A stretch of DNA of 13,069 nucleotides from Methylobacterium sp. (GTDB taxonomy: Bacteria > Pseudomonadota > Alphaproteobacteria > Rhizobiales > Beijerinckiaceae): positions 1 to 13,069 of the forward strand of contig JAJKJG010000145.1 of assembly GCA_021154065.1 (NCBI GenBank), given 5' to 3'. Every line of letters begins with the position of its first letter. Positions within the stretch are counted from its first letter, which is position 1. The notes under the pieces are model-generated. The model ran no database searches. It was not told the DNA's origin and saw nothing but the letters and a program-made list of their open reading frames with translations. This document shows positions 1-6,524 of the stretch, in pieces. The position numbers and the translations under genes are program-made.

Positions 1-15
1 GCTCCAGGCCGGGGT

Positions 16-34
16 GGCGCGAACGCGTCGCGCC
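16..34. other. Perfect 7-bp hairpin downstream of the DUF6481 gene
   Basis: GGCGCGA (16-22) and TCGCGCC (28-34) are perfect reverse complements around a 5-base loop. The hairpin lies just past the minus-strand stop codon at 43. No T-run follows on the minus strand, so it is at best a weak or Rho-assisted 3' end. In DNA of this GC content such a stem can also occur by chance. Confidence 0.3.
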
Positions 35-42
35 CGACGCGA

Positions 43-417
43 TCACCGACGCGCCTTCCTGGCCGCGTAGCGCGCGGCGCGCGCGGCCTTGAGCTCGACC
101 TCGCGGGCGGCGGCGCGCTCGGCCTCTTCGGCGGCCTCGGCCGCCTCCCGGGCCTGCCGGGCTGCGGCCTCGGCTGCGTCCTTGGCTTCGCGCTCCGTGC
201 GCGCGATCCGCTCCGCCTCTTCGGCTTTGGCGCGGGCGGCCTCGCGCTCTACGGCGCGCTCCTGGCGGGCGGCCTGGATCGCGGCCCGCTCGGCCTGACG
301 CTCGACGACGGCGGGGTCGTCGGCGGCGGGCTTGGCGCGGAACCGCTCGAGGGCGGCCTTCTTGGCGGCCGTGGCGGAGGCAAGGCGCGTGTCGAAGCCG
401 GGGTCCTTGAAGCTCAT
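43..417 (-). CDS. DUF6481 family protein, Ala/Glu/Arg-rich coiled coil
   Basis: The product is a 124-residue protein of unknown function. The N-terminus MSFKDPGFDTRL followed by an AAKKAALERFRAKP segment is the pattern I associate with DUF6481, a family of small alphaproteobacterial proteins. From about residue 35 to the end it is a highly charged helix dominated by Ala, Glu and Arg with heptad-like spacing, so it is probably a long coiled coil. There is no signal peptide or membrane segment. I chose the ATG at 417 because family similarity begins there. The frame stays open to 474, but the extra 19 residues look like non-coding sequence. A purine-rich AAGGACGAG lies upstream at slightly long spacing. 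It sits downstream of cspA on the same strand but beyond that gene's terminator, so it probably has its own promoter. A link to nucleic-acid or stress biology is only inferred from this neighbour. Confidence 0.8.
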   Translation of the reverse strand: MSFKDPGFDTRLASATAAKKAALERFRAKPAADDPAVVERQAERAAIQAARQERAVEREAARAKAEEAERIARTEREAKDAAEAAARQAREAAEAAEEAERAAAREVELKAARAARYAARKARR

Positions 418-472
418 TTCAGTCGATCTCGTCCTTCGGGTCTGCGAGGCGCCGGCAAACGCGCCGGCCGGC

Positions 473-505
473 AAAAAAGAAGCCGCCCCTCGTCAGGGCG
501 GCTTC
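473..505 (-). terminator. Intrinsic terminator of the cold-shock gene
   Basis: GAAGCCGCCC (479-488) and GGGCGGCTTC (496-505) form a perfect 10-bp GC-rich stem with a 7-base loop. On the minus strand it is followed at once by a T-run, the complement of AAAAAA at 473-478. This is a textbook Rho-independent terminator, 33 bases past the cspA stop codon. Confidence 0.85.
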
Positions 506-538
506 GCGACCGTAGCGAGGCCACGGCTCCGTCGCGCT

Positions 539-748
539 TTAGGCGCTCTGGATGTTGTTGACGGCGATCTTGCCGGAGCGGCGGTCCTCGGCGGTGTCGA
601 AAGCCACCTTCTGGCCTTCGGCGAGGCCGCGCATGCCGGCGCGCTCGATCGCCGTCGCATGGACGAAGACGTCCTTGCCGCCGTCGTCCGGCTGGATGAA
701 GCCGAAGCCTTTTTGATCGTTGTAGAACTTCACGGTGCCCGTGGTCAT
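539..748 (-). CDS. cspA: Cold-shock protein, CspA family
   Basis: This 69-residue protein is a single cold-shock domain, an OB-fold that binds single-stranded RNA and DNA. In this family it melts RNA secondary structure as a chaperone or antiterminator in the cytoplasm. RNP1 is visible as KGFGFI (residues 13-18) and RNP2 as DVFVHAT (26-32), and the length is the usual size for the family. The ATG at 748 is set by the family N-terminus MTTGTVKFYN and by AAGGA about 8 bases upstream; the frame is open further upstream but that part is leader. The gene is monocistronic, with a promoter at 904-932, a leader of about 150 bases and a strong terminator at 473-505. Alphaproteobacteria usually carry several csp paralogs, so the symbol marks the family, and cold induction cannot be read from the sequence alone. 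Confidence 0.95.
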   Translation of the reverse strand: MTTGTVKFYNDQKGFGFIQPDDGGKDVFVHATAIERAGMRGLAEGQKVAFDTAEDRRSGKIAVNNIQSA

Positions 749-897
749 GGGATCGTCCTTCGGTTTAGGTGCACGTGAGCTCAAGACACGCCGAAGCGGC
801 CTTGAGGCTCGGGTTCGTCGATGTTTGGAGAGAAGTCTGAAGCGTGCGCCCGGCAATGCCGAAGGCGAAGCGGCCCCGTTGTCCGGCCAAATCTCGA
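749..897 (-). promoter_or_regulatory. Long 5' leader of the cold-shock gene
   Basis: About 150 bases separate the inferred start of transcription from the ATG at 748. Long structured leaders are typical of csp mRNAs, where they control stability and translation with temperature. Small stems are visible here: GCCG-AAG-CGGC at 790-800, and GCCG (858-861) with CGGC (871-874). The ribosome site AAGGA lies at the 3' end. I see no reading frame with family resemblance in this stretch. A thermosensor role is inferred from the family only. Confidence 0.45.
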
Positions 898-903
898 TGC
901 GCT

Positions 904-932
904 TATTTAGGCCCGGGCGAGCGCGGTTGCAA
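904..932 (-). promoter_or_regulatory. Probable sigma-70 promoter of the cold-shock gene
   Basis: On the minus strand a -35-like TTGCAA (927-932) is separated by exactly 17 bases from a -10-like TAAATA (904-909). This is the most AT-rich patch in a very GC-rich intergenic region. Transcription would start near 897 and give a leader of about 150 bases. The spacing and the contrast with the surroundings are what support the call; there is no experimental evidence. Confidence 0.55.
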
Positions 933-958
933 GGGCAACGTCGACCCGAAGGACCCTA

Positions 959-1061
959 AAGCATGATCCCGAAAAGTGGCTACCGGTTTTCGGAAAAGAT
1001 CATGCTCAAACAAAAGAGGTAGAGCGGGATGACGACTCGACGAGAAGTCATCCCGCTCTAC
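959..1061. repeat. Rhizobiales intergenic palindromic repeat
   Basis: The element has two parts. The first is an imperfect palindrome: AGCATGATC (960-968) pairs with GATCATGCT (998-1006), and inside it CCGAAAA (969-975) pairs with TTTTCGG (987-993). The second is a perfect 15-bp inverted repeat, GTAGAGCGGGATGAC (1019-1033) with GTCATCCCGCTCTAC (1047-1061), joined to the first by CAAACAAAAGA. I recognise this combination as a repeat dispersed between genes in Bradyrhizobium, Methylobacterium and relatives; the recognition is from memory, not a search. Its right end overlaps the stop codon of the MotB-like gene (1058-1060). Confidence 0.75.
1007..1061 (-). terminator. Repeat-derived terminator of the motA-motB-like operon
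   Basis: The 15-bp stem (1019-1033 with 1047-1061, 13-base loop) is followed on the minus strand by CTCTTTTGTTTG, a T-rich tail. It forms a plausible Rho-independent terminator that begins at the stop codon of the MotB-like gene, so the dispersed repeat appears to serve as the operon's 3' end. Confidence 0.6.
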
Positions 1062-1882
1062 GGCTTCGTCCCGAAGGGGATCGGCGGGGCTTCCTTGAGG
1101 AGGGTGACGGTGACGCGGCGGTTGGCGGCGAGATAGGGGTTGTCCGGAAACATCGGCTCGACGTCGGCCTTGCCGGTCACGGCCGCGAAGCGGTCGTCCG
1201 GAAGCCCGTTCGCGGCGAGGATCTCGCGCACGCTGATGGCGCGCCCGGCGGAAAGGTCCCAGGCGGAGCCGGCCGGCCGCGTGCCGGGCCGCGCCGCGGC
1301 GGTGTGGCCCGTGACCGAGAGACGGTTCGGCATCCGCCGCATCACCGGCGCCAACGCCGCCAGCACGCGCCGCGTGCGGTCATAGGGCTGGACCGAGCCG
1401 TCGGGGAGCATCGAGCGCCCGTCCTGGTCGACGAGCGAGACGTTCAGGCCCTCCTTGGTCTCATCGATGATGATGTTCTTCGACAGTTCGGCGATCTCCG
1501 GCATGTCCTGGAGCGCCTGGCGGAGCGAGGCCGCCGCGAGCCCGAAGCCGCGGTCGAAGGCCGTCGCCGACAGGCCCTCCTGGCGCGGATCGAGATTGTT
1601 CGGCGTGGTGAACTCGGCGGCTTCCTCCGGGGGCGCCTGGCGCGCGTTCTTCAGCCGGCTCTTGGTCGGGATGCCGTCCTGCTCGATGATGCCGGCGTAG
1701 CGGCTCTCCTTGCTGGTGCCGAAGGCATCGCGCATCGAGCCGGCGACGAGCTGCAGCTTCTTCTGGTCCTGGGTCGAATAGGCCGCGACCATGACGAAGA
1801 AGCTCATCAGAAGCGCCATGAGGTCGGCAAAGGTGACGAACCAACCGTGGCCGCCATGTCCGCCTTTGAGCTTCTTGCGCAC
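1058..1882 (-). CDS. MotB-like stator protein with OmpA peptidoglycan-binding domain
   Basis: This 274-residue inner-membrane protein is the B subunit of an ion-driven stator. A short basic N-terminus (MRKKLKGGHGGHGW) precedes one membrane helix at about residues 17-37, which carries TFADLMALLMSFF. Asp20 in it aligns with the proton-carrying Asp of MotB (Asp32 in E. coli). A linker and plug region follow, then an OmpA-like domain from about 150 to 266, with GHT near 192, WDLSAGRAISV and NRRVTVTLL, for anchoring to peptidoglycan. The start is GTG at 1882, with a GGGGCGGG ribosome site. It lies 12 bases after the restored end of the MotA-like gene, so the two are an operon. The stop codon TAG lies inside the dispersed repeat. 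No other flagellar gene is present, so it could drive flagella or be a MotAB/PomAB paralog with another job. The coupling ion cannot be assigned. Confidence 0.85.
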   Translation of the reverse strand: MRKKLKGGHGGHGWFVTFADLMALLMSFFVMVAAYSTQDQKKLQLVAGSMRDAFGTSKESRYAGIIEQDGIPTKSRLKNARQAPPEEAAEFTTPNNLDPRQEGLSATAFDRGFGLAAASLRQALQDMPEIAELSKNIIIDETKEGLNVSLVDQDGRSMLPDGSVQPYDRTRRVLAALAPVMRRMPNRLSVTGHTAAARPGTRPAGSAWDLSAGRAISVREILAANGLPDDRFAAVTGKADVEPMFPDNPYLAANRRVTVTLLKEAPPIPFGTKP

Positions 1883-1894
1883 CGGCCCGCCCCG

Positions 1895-2663
1895 CTAGGC
1901 CGCTTCGGCGAATTCCGCCCGATGGTGCTCAGGCAGGTAGGCGATGAGCATCTCCTTCACCAGCGACGGGCTCTTCGACTCCGCGGATCAGGAGGATGCC
2001 GTCGATGATCAGCGATCGCGAGACGTTCTCCTCGTCGAGCTTGACGTGCAGCTTGTCGGCGATCGGCAGGCAGAACAGGTTGCCGACGAGCGCGCCGTAG
2101 AGCGTGGCCAAAAGCGCGATCGCCATCAGCGGCCCGAGCTTCGAGGGGTCCGACATGTTGGCGAACATCTGGATCATGCCGATGAGCGTGCCGACCATGC
2201 CCCAGGCCGGGGCGCAGTCGCCCATCGAGCGGTAGACCTTCTGCCCCTCCTCGAGATGATGCAGGAAGATGTCGCGGTCGCGCTCCATCGTGTCCTTGAT
2301 GAACTCCTTGTCGTAGCCGTCGGCGACGTAGCGGATGCCCTGGGCGAGGAACGAGTCGCCGACCTGCACGCTCTCGAGCGCCATCGGGCCGTTCTTGCGC
2401 ACCACCTCGGCGATCTGGGTCAGCTCCTCGATGAGCTCGCGCGGATGGGAGCTGCGCATCGAGAACGCGAACTTGAACCCGAGCGGGAGCCCGTGCGCGA
2501 TGCCCGAGAACGGAAAGCGGATCATCGTCGCGGCCAGCACGCCGCCGCCGATCACGATCAGCGCGTGGACGTCGTAGAACATCCGGAGGTCGCCGCCGAG
2601 GAGGACCAGGGTCAGGACGACCGCGATGCCGACAAGAAAGCCGACCCCGGTGGCGAAATCCAC
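1895..2663 (-). CDS. MotA-like stator protein, C-terminus frameshifted
   Basis: The gene encodes the ion-channel A subunit of a MotA/PomA-type stator, partner of the next gene. Four membrane helices are seen at about residues 4-23, 33-50, 150-170 and 178-203, including PAWGMVGTLIGMIQMF and ATLYGALVGNLFCLP, with the large charged cytoplasmic loop between helices 2 and 3. The start is GTG at 2663 with GGGGGG 7 bases upstream. As written, the frame leaves the family pattern after Arg227 and stops at 1929 after 244 residues. Removing one C of the pair at 1981-1982 restores a tail reading ESKSPSLVKEMLIAYLPEHH and then RAEFAEAA, ending at TAG 1895-1897. That gives 255 residues with the expected PomA-like C-terminus. 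The coordinates given are for the restored gene. A sequencing error or a recent mutation is more likely than a programmed shift. Confidence 0.8.
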
Positions 2664-2975
2664 GAAAAACCCCCCGGCATCCCACGTCGGCGTCCTGCCG
2701 CGCGGGTACGCGCCCTATCGCCCGACCCTAAGGGAGGCGCGCTGAAGGAAGGGTTAACCTTGTGCTCCCGCCGGCCGGCGGCAGCCGCGATGCCGCGCTG
2801 CAACAAAGCCCCCCAAAGCCCGCCCCCATGAACGTAACCGCGCCTTCTTCGTTGAACTCCCGATGCCGACGCGAGCCGCCCGGGCGCTGCCGAACGGACC
2901 GATGGAGGGGTGCTGCCCCTTGCCGTCGCGACGGGGGCTCGCCATTGTGCCGAGCTTGGCCGCCCTGGGGCCGCG
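2664..2975. other. Divergent intergenic region between the stator operon and ndvA
   Basis: These 312 bases must hold the promoters for the minus-strand stator operon and for plus-strand ndvA. I see no convincing sigma-70 pair for either. The clearest element is the palindrome GGTTAACC at 2752-2759. The ndvA frame is open back to an ATG at 2910, but that extra 22-residue stretch does not resemble the family. No RNA gene or repeat is apparent. Confidence 0.5.
2743..2757 (-). promoter_or_regulatory. Possible CtrA-like site upstream of the stator operon
   Basis: On the minus strand, TTAA-CCCTTCC-TTCA matches the alphaproteobacterial CtrA consensus TTAA-N7-TTAA at seven of eight positions. It lies about 80 to 95 bases before the GTG of the MotA-like gene. 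CtrA controls motility genes in many alphaproteobacteria, which makes the location sensible. One short near-match in a 312-base region is weak evidence. Confidence 0.3.
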
Positions 2976-4778
2976 ATGAGCCTGATCCGCCTCTACATCC
3001 GCGTGCTCGGCCAGCTCGGCTCCGACCTGCGGATCGGCGCCGTCCTGGCGCTCGCGAACGTCGCGCTGGCGATCACGGCCTTTGCCGAGCCGATCCTGTT
3101 CGGGCGCATCATCGACCGCCTGACGCAAGGCCAGGCGGCGGGCGGGACGCCGGTGACCTTCGGGTCGCTGACGCCGCTGATCGGTGCCTGGGTCGGGTTC
3201 GGGCTGTTCGCGATCGGGGCAGGCGTCACCGTGGCGCTGCACGCCGACCGCCTCTCGCACCGGCGCCGGCTCGCCACCATGGCGAACTATTTCGAGCATG
3301 TGCTCGAGCTGCCGCTCGCCTTCCACACCGCGACGCATTCGGGGCGCGTCCTCAAGGTCATGCTCGAAGGCTCGAACGGGATGGCCTGGCTCTGGCTCGG
3401 CTTCTTTCGCGACCACCTCGCGGCGCTCATCGCGCTCCTCGTCCTCCTGCCGCTCACCGTGTTCCTGAACTGGCGCCTCGGCCTCCTCCTCGTGCTCCTC
3501 GTGTTCGTGTTCGCGATCCTGACCGCGATCGTCATGCGCAAGACCGAGACCCTGCAGGGCACCGTCGAGAGCTTCCATTCGAGCCTCGCCGAGCAGGCCT
3601 CCGACGCGCTCGGCAACGTGCCGGTGATCCAGTCCTTCACCCGCACCAAGGCCGAGGCGACGGCGCTGAAGGGCATCATCCATCAGCTGCTCCAGGCGCA
3701 GAACCCGGTGCTCACCTGGTGGGCGCTGGCCTCGGTCGCGACGCGTGCCTCGGCGACCGTCACCGTCACCTCGATTTTCCTCGTCGGCACCTGGCTTCAT
3801 CTCAACGGGCTCGCGACGGTCGGCGAGATCGTGATGTTCATGTCGATGGCGACGATGCTGATCGGCCGCCTCGAGCAGGCGGTGCAGTTCGTCAACCAGC
3901 TCTTCCTGCAGGCGCCGAAGATGCGCGAGTTCTTCGAGATCCTCGACACCGCGCCGGCGGTGCACGACCGGCCGCATGCGAAGAACATCGAGCGCTTCGC
4001 CGGCGCCGTCGCCTTTGCCGACGTGAGCTTCTCTTATGACGGCAAGCGGCCGGCCGTGCAGGACGTCTCGTTCTCGGTCCGGCCGGGCGAGACCGTCGCG
4101 CTCGTCGGCGCCACCGGCTCCGGCAAGTCGACGACGCTCGGGCTGCTGCACCGCGCCTTCGACCCGCAATCCGGCGCGATCCGCATCGACGGCGACGACA
4201 TCCGCGACATCTGCCTCGCCTCGCTCCGCCGCAACATCGGCGTCGTGTTCCAGGAGCCGATGCTGTTCGCGCGCTCGATCCGCGAGAACCTCCAGGTCGG
4301 GCGGCCGGAGGCCTCCGACGAGGAGATGATCCAGGCGCTCGAGCGCGCCCAGGCGCTCGAATTCATCAACCGCCAGGCCGAGGGCCTCGATACCTCGATC
4401 GGCGAGCGCGGCCGCTCGCTCTCCGGCGGCGAGCGCCAGCGCCTCTCGATCGCCCGGGCGCTGCTCAAGAACCCGCCGGTGCTGATCCTCGACGAGGCGA
4501 CGAGCGCGCTCGACGCCGCGACCGAGCGCAAGCTCCAGCTCGCGCTCGAGGAGGTCATGAAGGGCCGCACCACCTTCGTCATCGCGCACCGGCTGGCGAC
4601 CATCCGCAACGCCGACCGTATCCTCGTCTTCGACCAGGGCCGCATCATCGAGACCGGCACCTTCGACGAGCTCGTCGCCAAGGGCGGCCGCTTCGCCGAG
4701 CTGGCGAAGGCGCAGTTCATGGCCGGCGAAGCCCGCGAGCGGCAGGAGGCGAAGGCCGCGGATGTGGTGATGGCGTGA
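2976..4778 (+). CDS. ndvA: Cyclic beta-1,2-glucan ABC exporter, NdvA/ChvA family
   Basis: This 600-residue inner-membrane half-transporter fuses a six-helix permease (residues about 18-290) to an ATPase domain (about 350-585). It is expected to dimerise and export cyclic beta-1,2-glucan to the periplasm, where the glucan serves osmoadaptation and, in rhizobia and Agrobacterium, host interaction. Walker A is GATGSGKST (378-386), the signature LSGGE (482-486), Walker B ends in Asp506-Glu507, and the H-loop is His538. Family-specific blocks include [35 protein letters not shown]-like [14 protein letters not shown], and FSYDGKRPA. The ATG at 2976 matches the ChvA/NdvA N-terminus ([11 protein letters not shown]); the ribosome site is weak (GGGG). 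The glucan synthase ndvB is not in the window. A related glycan as substrate cannot be excluded, but the match along the whole length is strong. Confidence 0.9.
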   Translation: MSLIRLYIRVLGQLGSDLRIGAVLALANVALAITAFAEPILFGRIIDRLTQGQAAGGTPVTFGSLTPLIGAWVGFGLFAIGAGVTVALHADRLSHRRRLATMANYFEHVLELPLAFHTATHSGRVLKVMLEGSNGMAWLWLGFFRDHLAALIALLVLLPLTVFLNWRLGLLLVLLVFVFAILTAIVMRKTETLQGTVESFHSSLAEQASDALGNVPVIQSFTRTKAEATALKGIIHQLLQAQNPVLTWWALASVATRASATVTVTSIFLVGTWLHLNGLATVGEIVMFMSMATMLIGRLEQAVQFVNQLFLQAPKMREFFEILDTAPAVHDRPHAKNIERFAGAVAFADVSFSYDGKRPAVQDVSFSVRPGETVALVGATGSGKSTTLGLLHRAFDPQSGAIRIDGDDIRDICLASLRRNIGVVFQEPMLFARSIRENLQVGRPEASDEEMIQALERAQALEFINRQAEGLDTSIGERGRSLSGGERQRLSIARALLKNPPVLILDEATSALDAATERKLQLALEEVMKGRTTFVIAHRLATIRNADRILVFDQGRIIETGTFDELVAKGGRFAELAKAQFMAGEARERQEAKAADVVMA

Positions 4779-4801
4779 GGCGCGCATGCCCCTAGGTCAT
4801 C

Positions 4802-4825
4802 CTCGGGCGCGCAGCGCGACCCGAG
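4802..4825 (+). repeat. REP-like hairpin and possible ndvA terminator
   Basis: CTCGGG (4802-4807) and CCCGAG (4820-4825) enclose a second GC-rich inverted segment, CGCGC/GCGCG. TATCTCTTT follows on the plus strand. It lies 24 bases after the ndvA stop codon, so it could end that transcript. Hairpins with a TCATCCTCGGG start are, from memory, common short repeats between genes of Methylobacterium-like genomes, so it may be both a repeat and a terminator. Confidence 0.5.
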
Positions 4826-4854
4826 TATCTCTTTCAGGATAGAACGTTGTCGCT

Positions 4855-4875
4855 TACGTACGTGAAACGGACGTA
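4855..4875 (+). promoter_or_regulatory. Possible operator of the DUF1778 gene
   Basis: TACGT (4855-4859) is inverted as ACGTA (4871-4875), and the left half is itself the palindrome ACGTACGT (4856-4863). Ribbon-helix-helix antitoxins usually repress their own promoters by binding pairs of short inverted repeats, and this cluster lies 46 bases before the start codon of such a gene. This is inference from position and symmetry only. Confidence 0.3.
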
Positions 4876-4920
4876 TGGAGATCAGCTTCCGGTGCCGCCG
4901 TCGCATTGTAGGATCGAACG

Positions 4921-5157
4921 ATGAGCACACGCCCTCGCACCGTCCGCTTCCGACCCCGGGTCACGCCTGAAACCTTTGCGCTCGTGGCGCGCGCGGCCGA
5001 GATCAGGGGCCAATCCATGAACGACTTTATCGCCGAAACCGCCGTGGCGGCTGCGCATCGGGCCATCGCGCAGGCGGAACTAACCCGCGCCGTGATGGAA
5101 CATCACGAGGCGTTTGCCCGCACTATCCCGAAGCCAACAAGTTCGGCGCCGCGTTAA
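4921..5157 (+). CDS. Orphan DUF1778 (TacA-like) ribbon-helix-helix antitoxin
   Basis: The 78-residue protein contains VRFRPRVTPETFALVARAAEIRGQSMNDFI at about residues 8-37. This is the beta-strand plus two-helix pattern of DUF1778/TacA ribbon-helix-helix antitoxins, followed by a C-terminal tail of about 30 residues. In TacAT modules such a protein binds the operator DNA, and its tail neutralises a GNAT toxin that acetylates aminoacyl-tRNA. The ATG at 4921 has AGGA 7 bases upstream. The expected toxin should follow directly on the same strand. Instead there are only 51 bases before the convergent CorC-like gene, so the antitoxin is an orphan, a solitary regulator, or the remnant of a lost pair. 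The GNAT gene at 10293 is far away and belongs to a different acetyltransferase group. A plain RHH regulator is the alternative reading. Confidence 0.75.
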   Translation: MSTRPRTVRFRPRVTPETFALVARAAEIRGQSMNDFIAETAVAAAHRAIAQAELTRAVMEHHEAFARTIPKPTSSAPR

Positions 5158-5208
5158 ACGCGTTCGCTTCTGGCTAGAGCTCCCCGCGAGCTAGCTCCGG
5201 CACGGCCA

Positions 5209-6510
5209 TTACTCCGCCGCCTTCCTCGTCCTTGCCGTCAGCGGCGTCACCTTGAGCGCGGTGATGCGGTTGCGGCTCTTCCTCAGCACCTGGAAGCGGA
5301 AGCCGTGGAAGGTGAAGGCCTGGCCGGCGTCGGGAATCGCGCGGGCCTCGTGGATGACGAGCCCGGCGATCGTCGTCGCCTCGTCGTCGGGGAGGTCCCA
5401 GTCCATGGCGCGGTTGAGGTCGCGCACCGGCACCGAGCCGTCGACGTTGACCGAGCCGTCGGCCTGCGGGCGCACGCCCTGGATCGTGACGTCGTGCTCG
5501 TCCTTGATGTCGCCGACGATCTCCTCGAGGATGTCCTCGAGGGTGACGAGCCCCTGGACCTCGCCGTACTCGTCGACGACGAGCGCGAAATGGGTCTTCT
5601 TCGACAGGAAGGCCTTGAGCTGGTCGCGCAGCGAGGTCGTGTCGGGCACGAACCAGGTCTCGAGCGCGATCGCCTCGATCCTGAGCTTGTTGGCGTCGCC
5701 GCCGACGGCGTCGAGCGCCCGCAGCAGGTCCTTGGCGTGCAGCACGCCGATGATGTTCTCCTGCGTGTCGCGCCACAGCGGCAGGCGGGTGTAGGGCGAG
5801 GACAGCACCTCGCGCACGATCTCCTCTGAGGACAGGTCGGCGTTGATGGTGCGCATCTTGGTGCGGTGGACCATCACGTCGGCGACGGTGAGGTCGCGTA
5901 GGTCGAGGAGGCCGCCGAGCATGTCGCGCTCGGCGCGGGCGACCGCCCCTTCCTTGTGCAGGAGGTCGACCTGGCCGCGGATCTCGTCGGTCGCGGAGAG
6001 CACCGACTGGTGCGCGTCGAGATGGATGCCGAACGGGCGCAGCATGATGCGCACGAGCTTCTCGGCCGCGAGCGTCACCGGCCCGAACAGCGACACCGCC
6101 CAATGCACGGGCTTTGCGATCAAGAGCGACATGCGGTCCGGGGAGTTGATCGCCACGGTCTTCGGCATCAGCTCCGCGAAGACGATGACGAGGAGCGACA
6201 TCGCGATCGTCGCGTAGATGACGCCCTCGCGCCCGAACAGGCCGATGAGGACGCTCGTCGTGAACGACGAGGCGCCGATGGCGACGACGTTGTAGCCGAT
6301 CAGCATTGCGCCGATGAAGCGCTCGCGCTGGCCGAGCAGCCGGTTGACGATCGCGGCGCGCACGTCGCCGGCGTTCTCGAGCGCCAGCATGCGCGCCCGC
6401 GAGGCGGCCGTGAAGGCGGTCTCGGCGCCGGCGAAGAAGGCCGAGAGCACGAGCGACAGGATGACGATCGCGGCGGCGAGCCAGAGATTGATCTCGAACG
6501 GTTCTTCCAT
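5209..6510 (-). CDS. CorC/HlyC (TlyC-type) CNNM-CBS membrane protein
   Basis: This 433-residue protein has the architecture CNNM/DUF21 membrane domain (about 1-190), two CBS domains (about 205-335) and a C-terminal CorC_HlyC domain (about 345-425). The membrane part shows SAFFAGAETAFTAASRARM at 23-41 and AELMPKTVAINSPD at 112-125, typical CNNM motifs. The CBS pair includes DVMVHRTKM at 211-219 and VVDEYGEVQGLVTLEDILEEIVGDI at 311-335. Members are linked to magnesium or cobalt efflux and tolerance; the name hemolysin is historical and not evidence of toxicity. The ATG at 6510 lies 14 bases after the aroB stop codon with only a weak ribosome site, so translation is probably coupled to aroB. The order aroK-aroB-this gene recurs in Rhizobiales, and no direct role in the shikimate pathway is implied. 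Confidence 0.88.
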   Translation of the reverse strand: MEEPFEINLWLAAAIVILSLVLSAFFAGAETAFTAASRARMLALENAGDVRAAIVNRLLGQRERFIGAMLIGYNVVAIGASSFTTSVLIGLFGREGVIYATIAMSLLVIVFAELMPKTVAINSPDRMSLLIAKPVHWAVSLFGPVTLAAEKLVRIMLRPFGIHLDAHQSVLSATDEIRGQVDLLHKEGAVARAERDMLGGLLDLRDLTVADVMVHRTKMRTINADLSSEEIVREVLSSPYTRLPLWRDTQENIIGVLHAKDLLRALDAVGGDANKLRIEAIALETWFVPDTTSLRDQLKAFLSKKTHFALVVDEYGEVQGLVTLEDILEEIVGDIKDEHDVTIQGVRPQADGSVNVDGSVPVRDLNRAMDWDLPDDEATTIAGLVIHEARAIPDAGQAFTFHGFRFQVLRKSRNRITALKVTPLTARTRKAAE

Positions 6511-6524
6511 CGTGTGCCCGGCGT

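Noticed and set aside
332..778. Plus-strand 148-residue frame over the DUF6481-cspA interval
   Set aside because: It runs antisense through cspA and its terminator. It has no ribosome site or family resemblance, and cspA on the other strand is certain.
2754..4787. 677-residue open frame on the minus strand opposite ndvA, and other long antisense frames over aroB, metX and metW
   Set aside because: Long open antisense frames are expected in DNA of this GC content. The translations are rich in Arg, Ala, Gly and Asp with no domain pattern, whereas the opposite strand holds well-conserved genes.
5174..5194. Terminator between the convergent antitoxin and CorC-like genes
   Set aside because: CTAG-CTC pairs with GAG-CTAG only with a 2-base bulge, and no T-run lies on either side. 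It is too weak to annotate.
5209..6510. Hemolysin toxin
   Set aside because: The CNNM-CBS-CorC architecture is that of an ion-homeostasis membrane protein, and the hemolysin name is inherited annotation.
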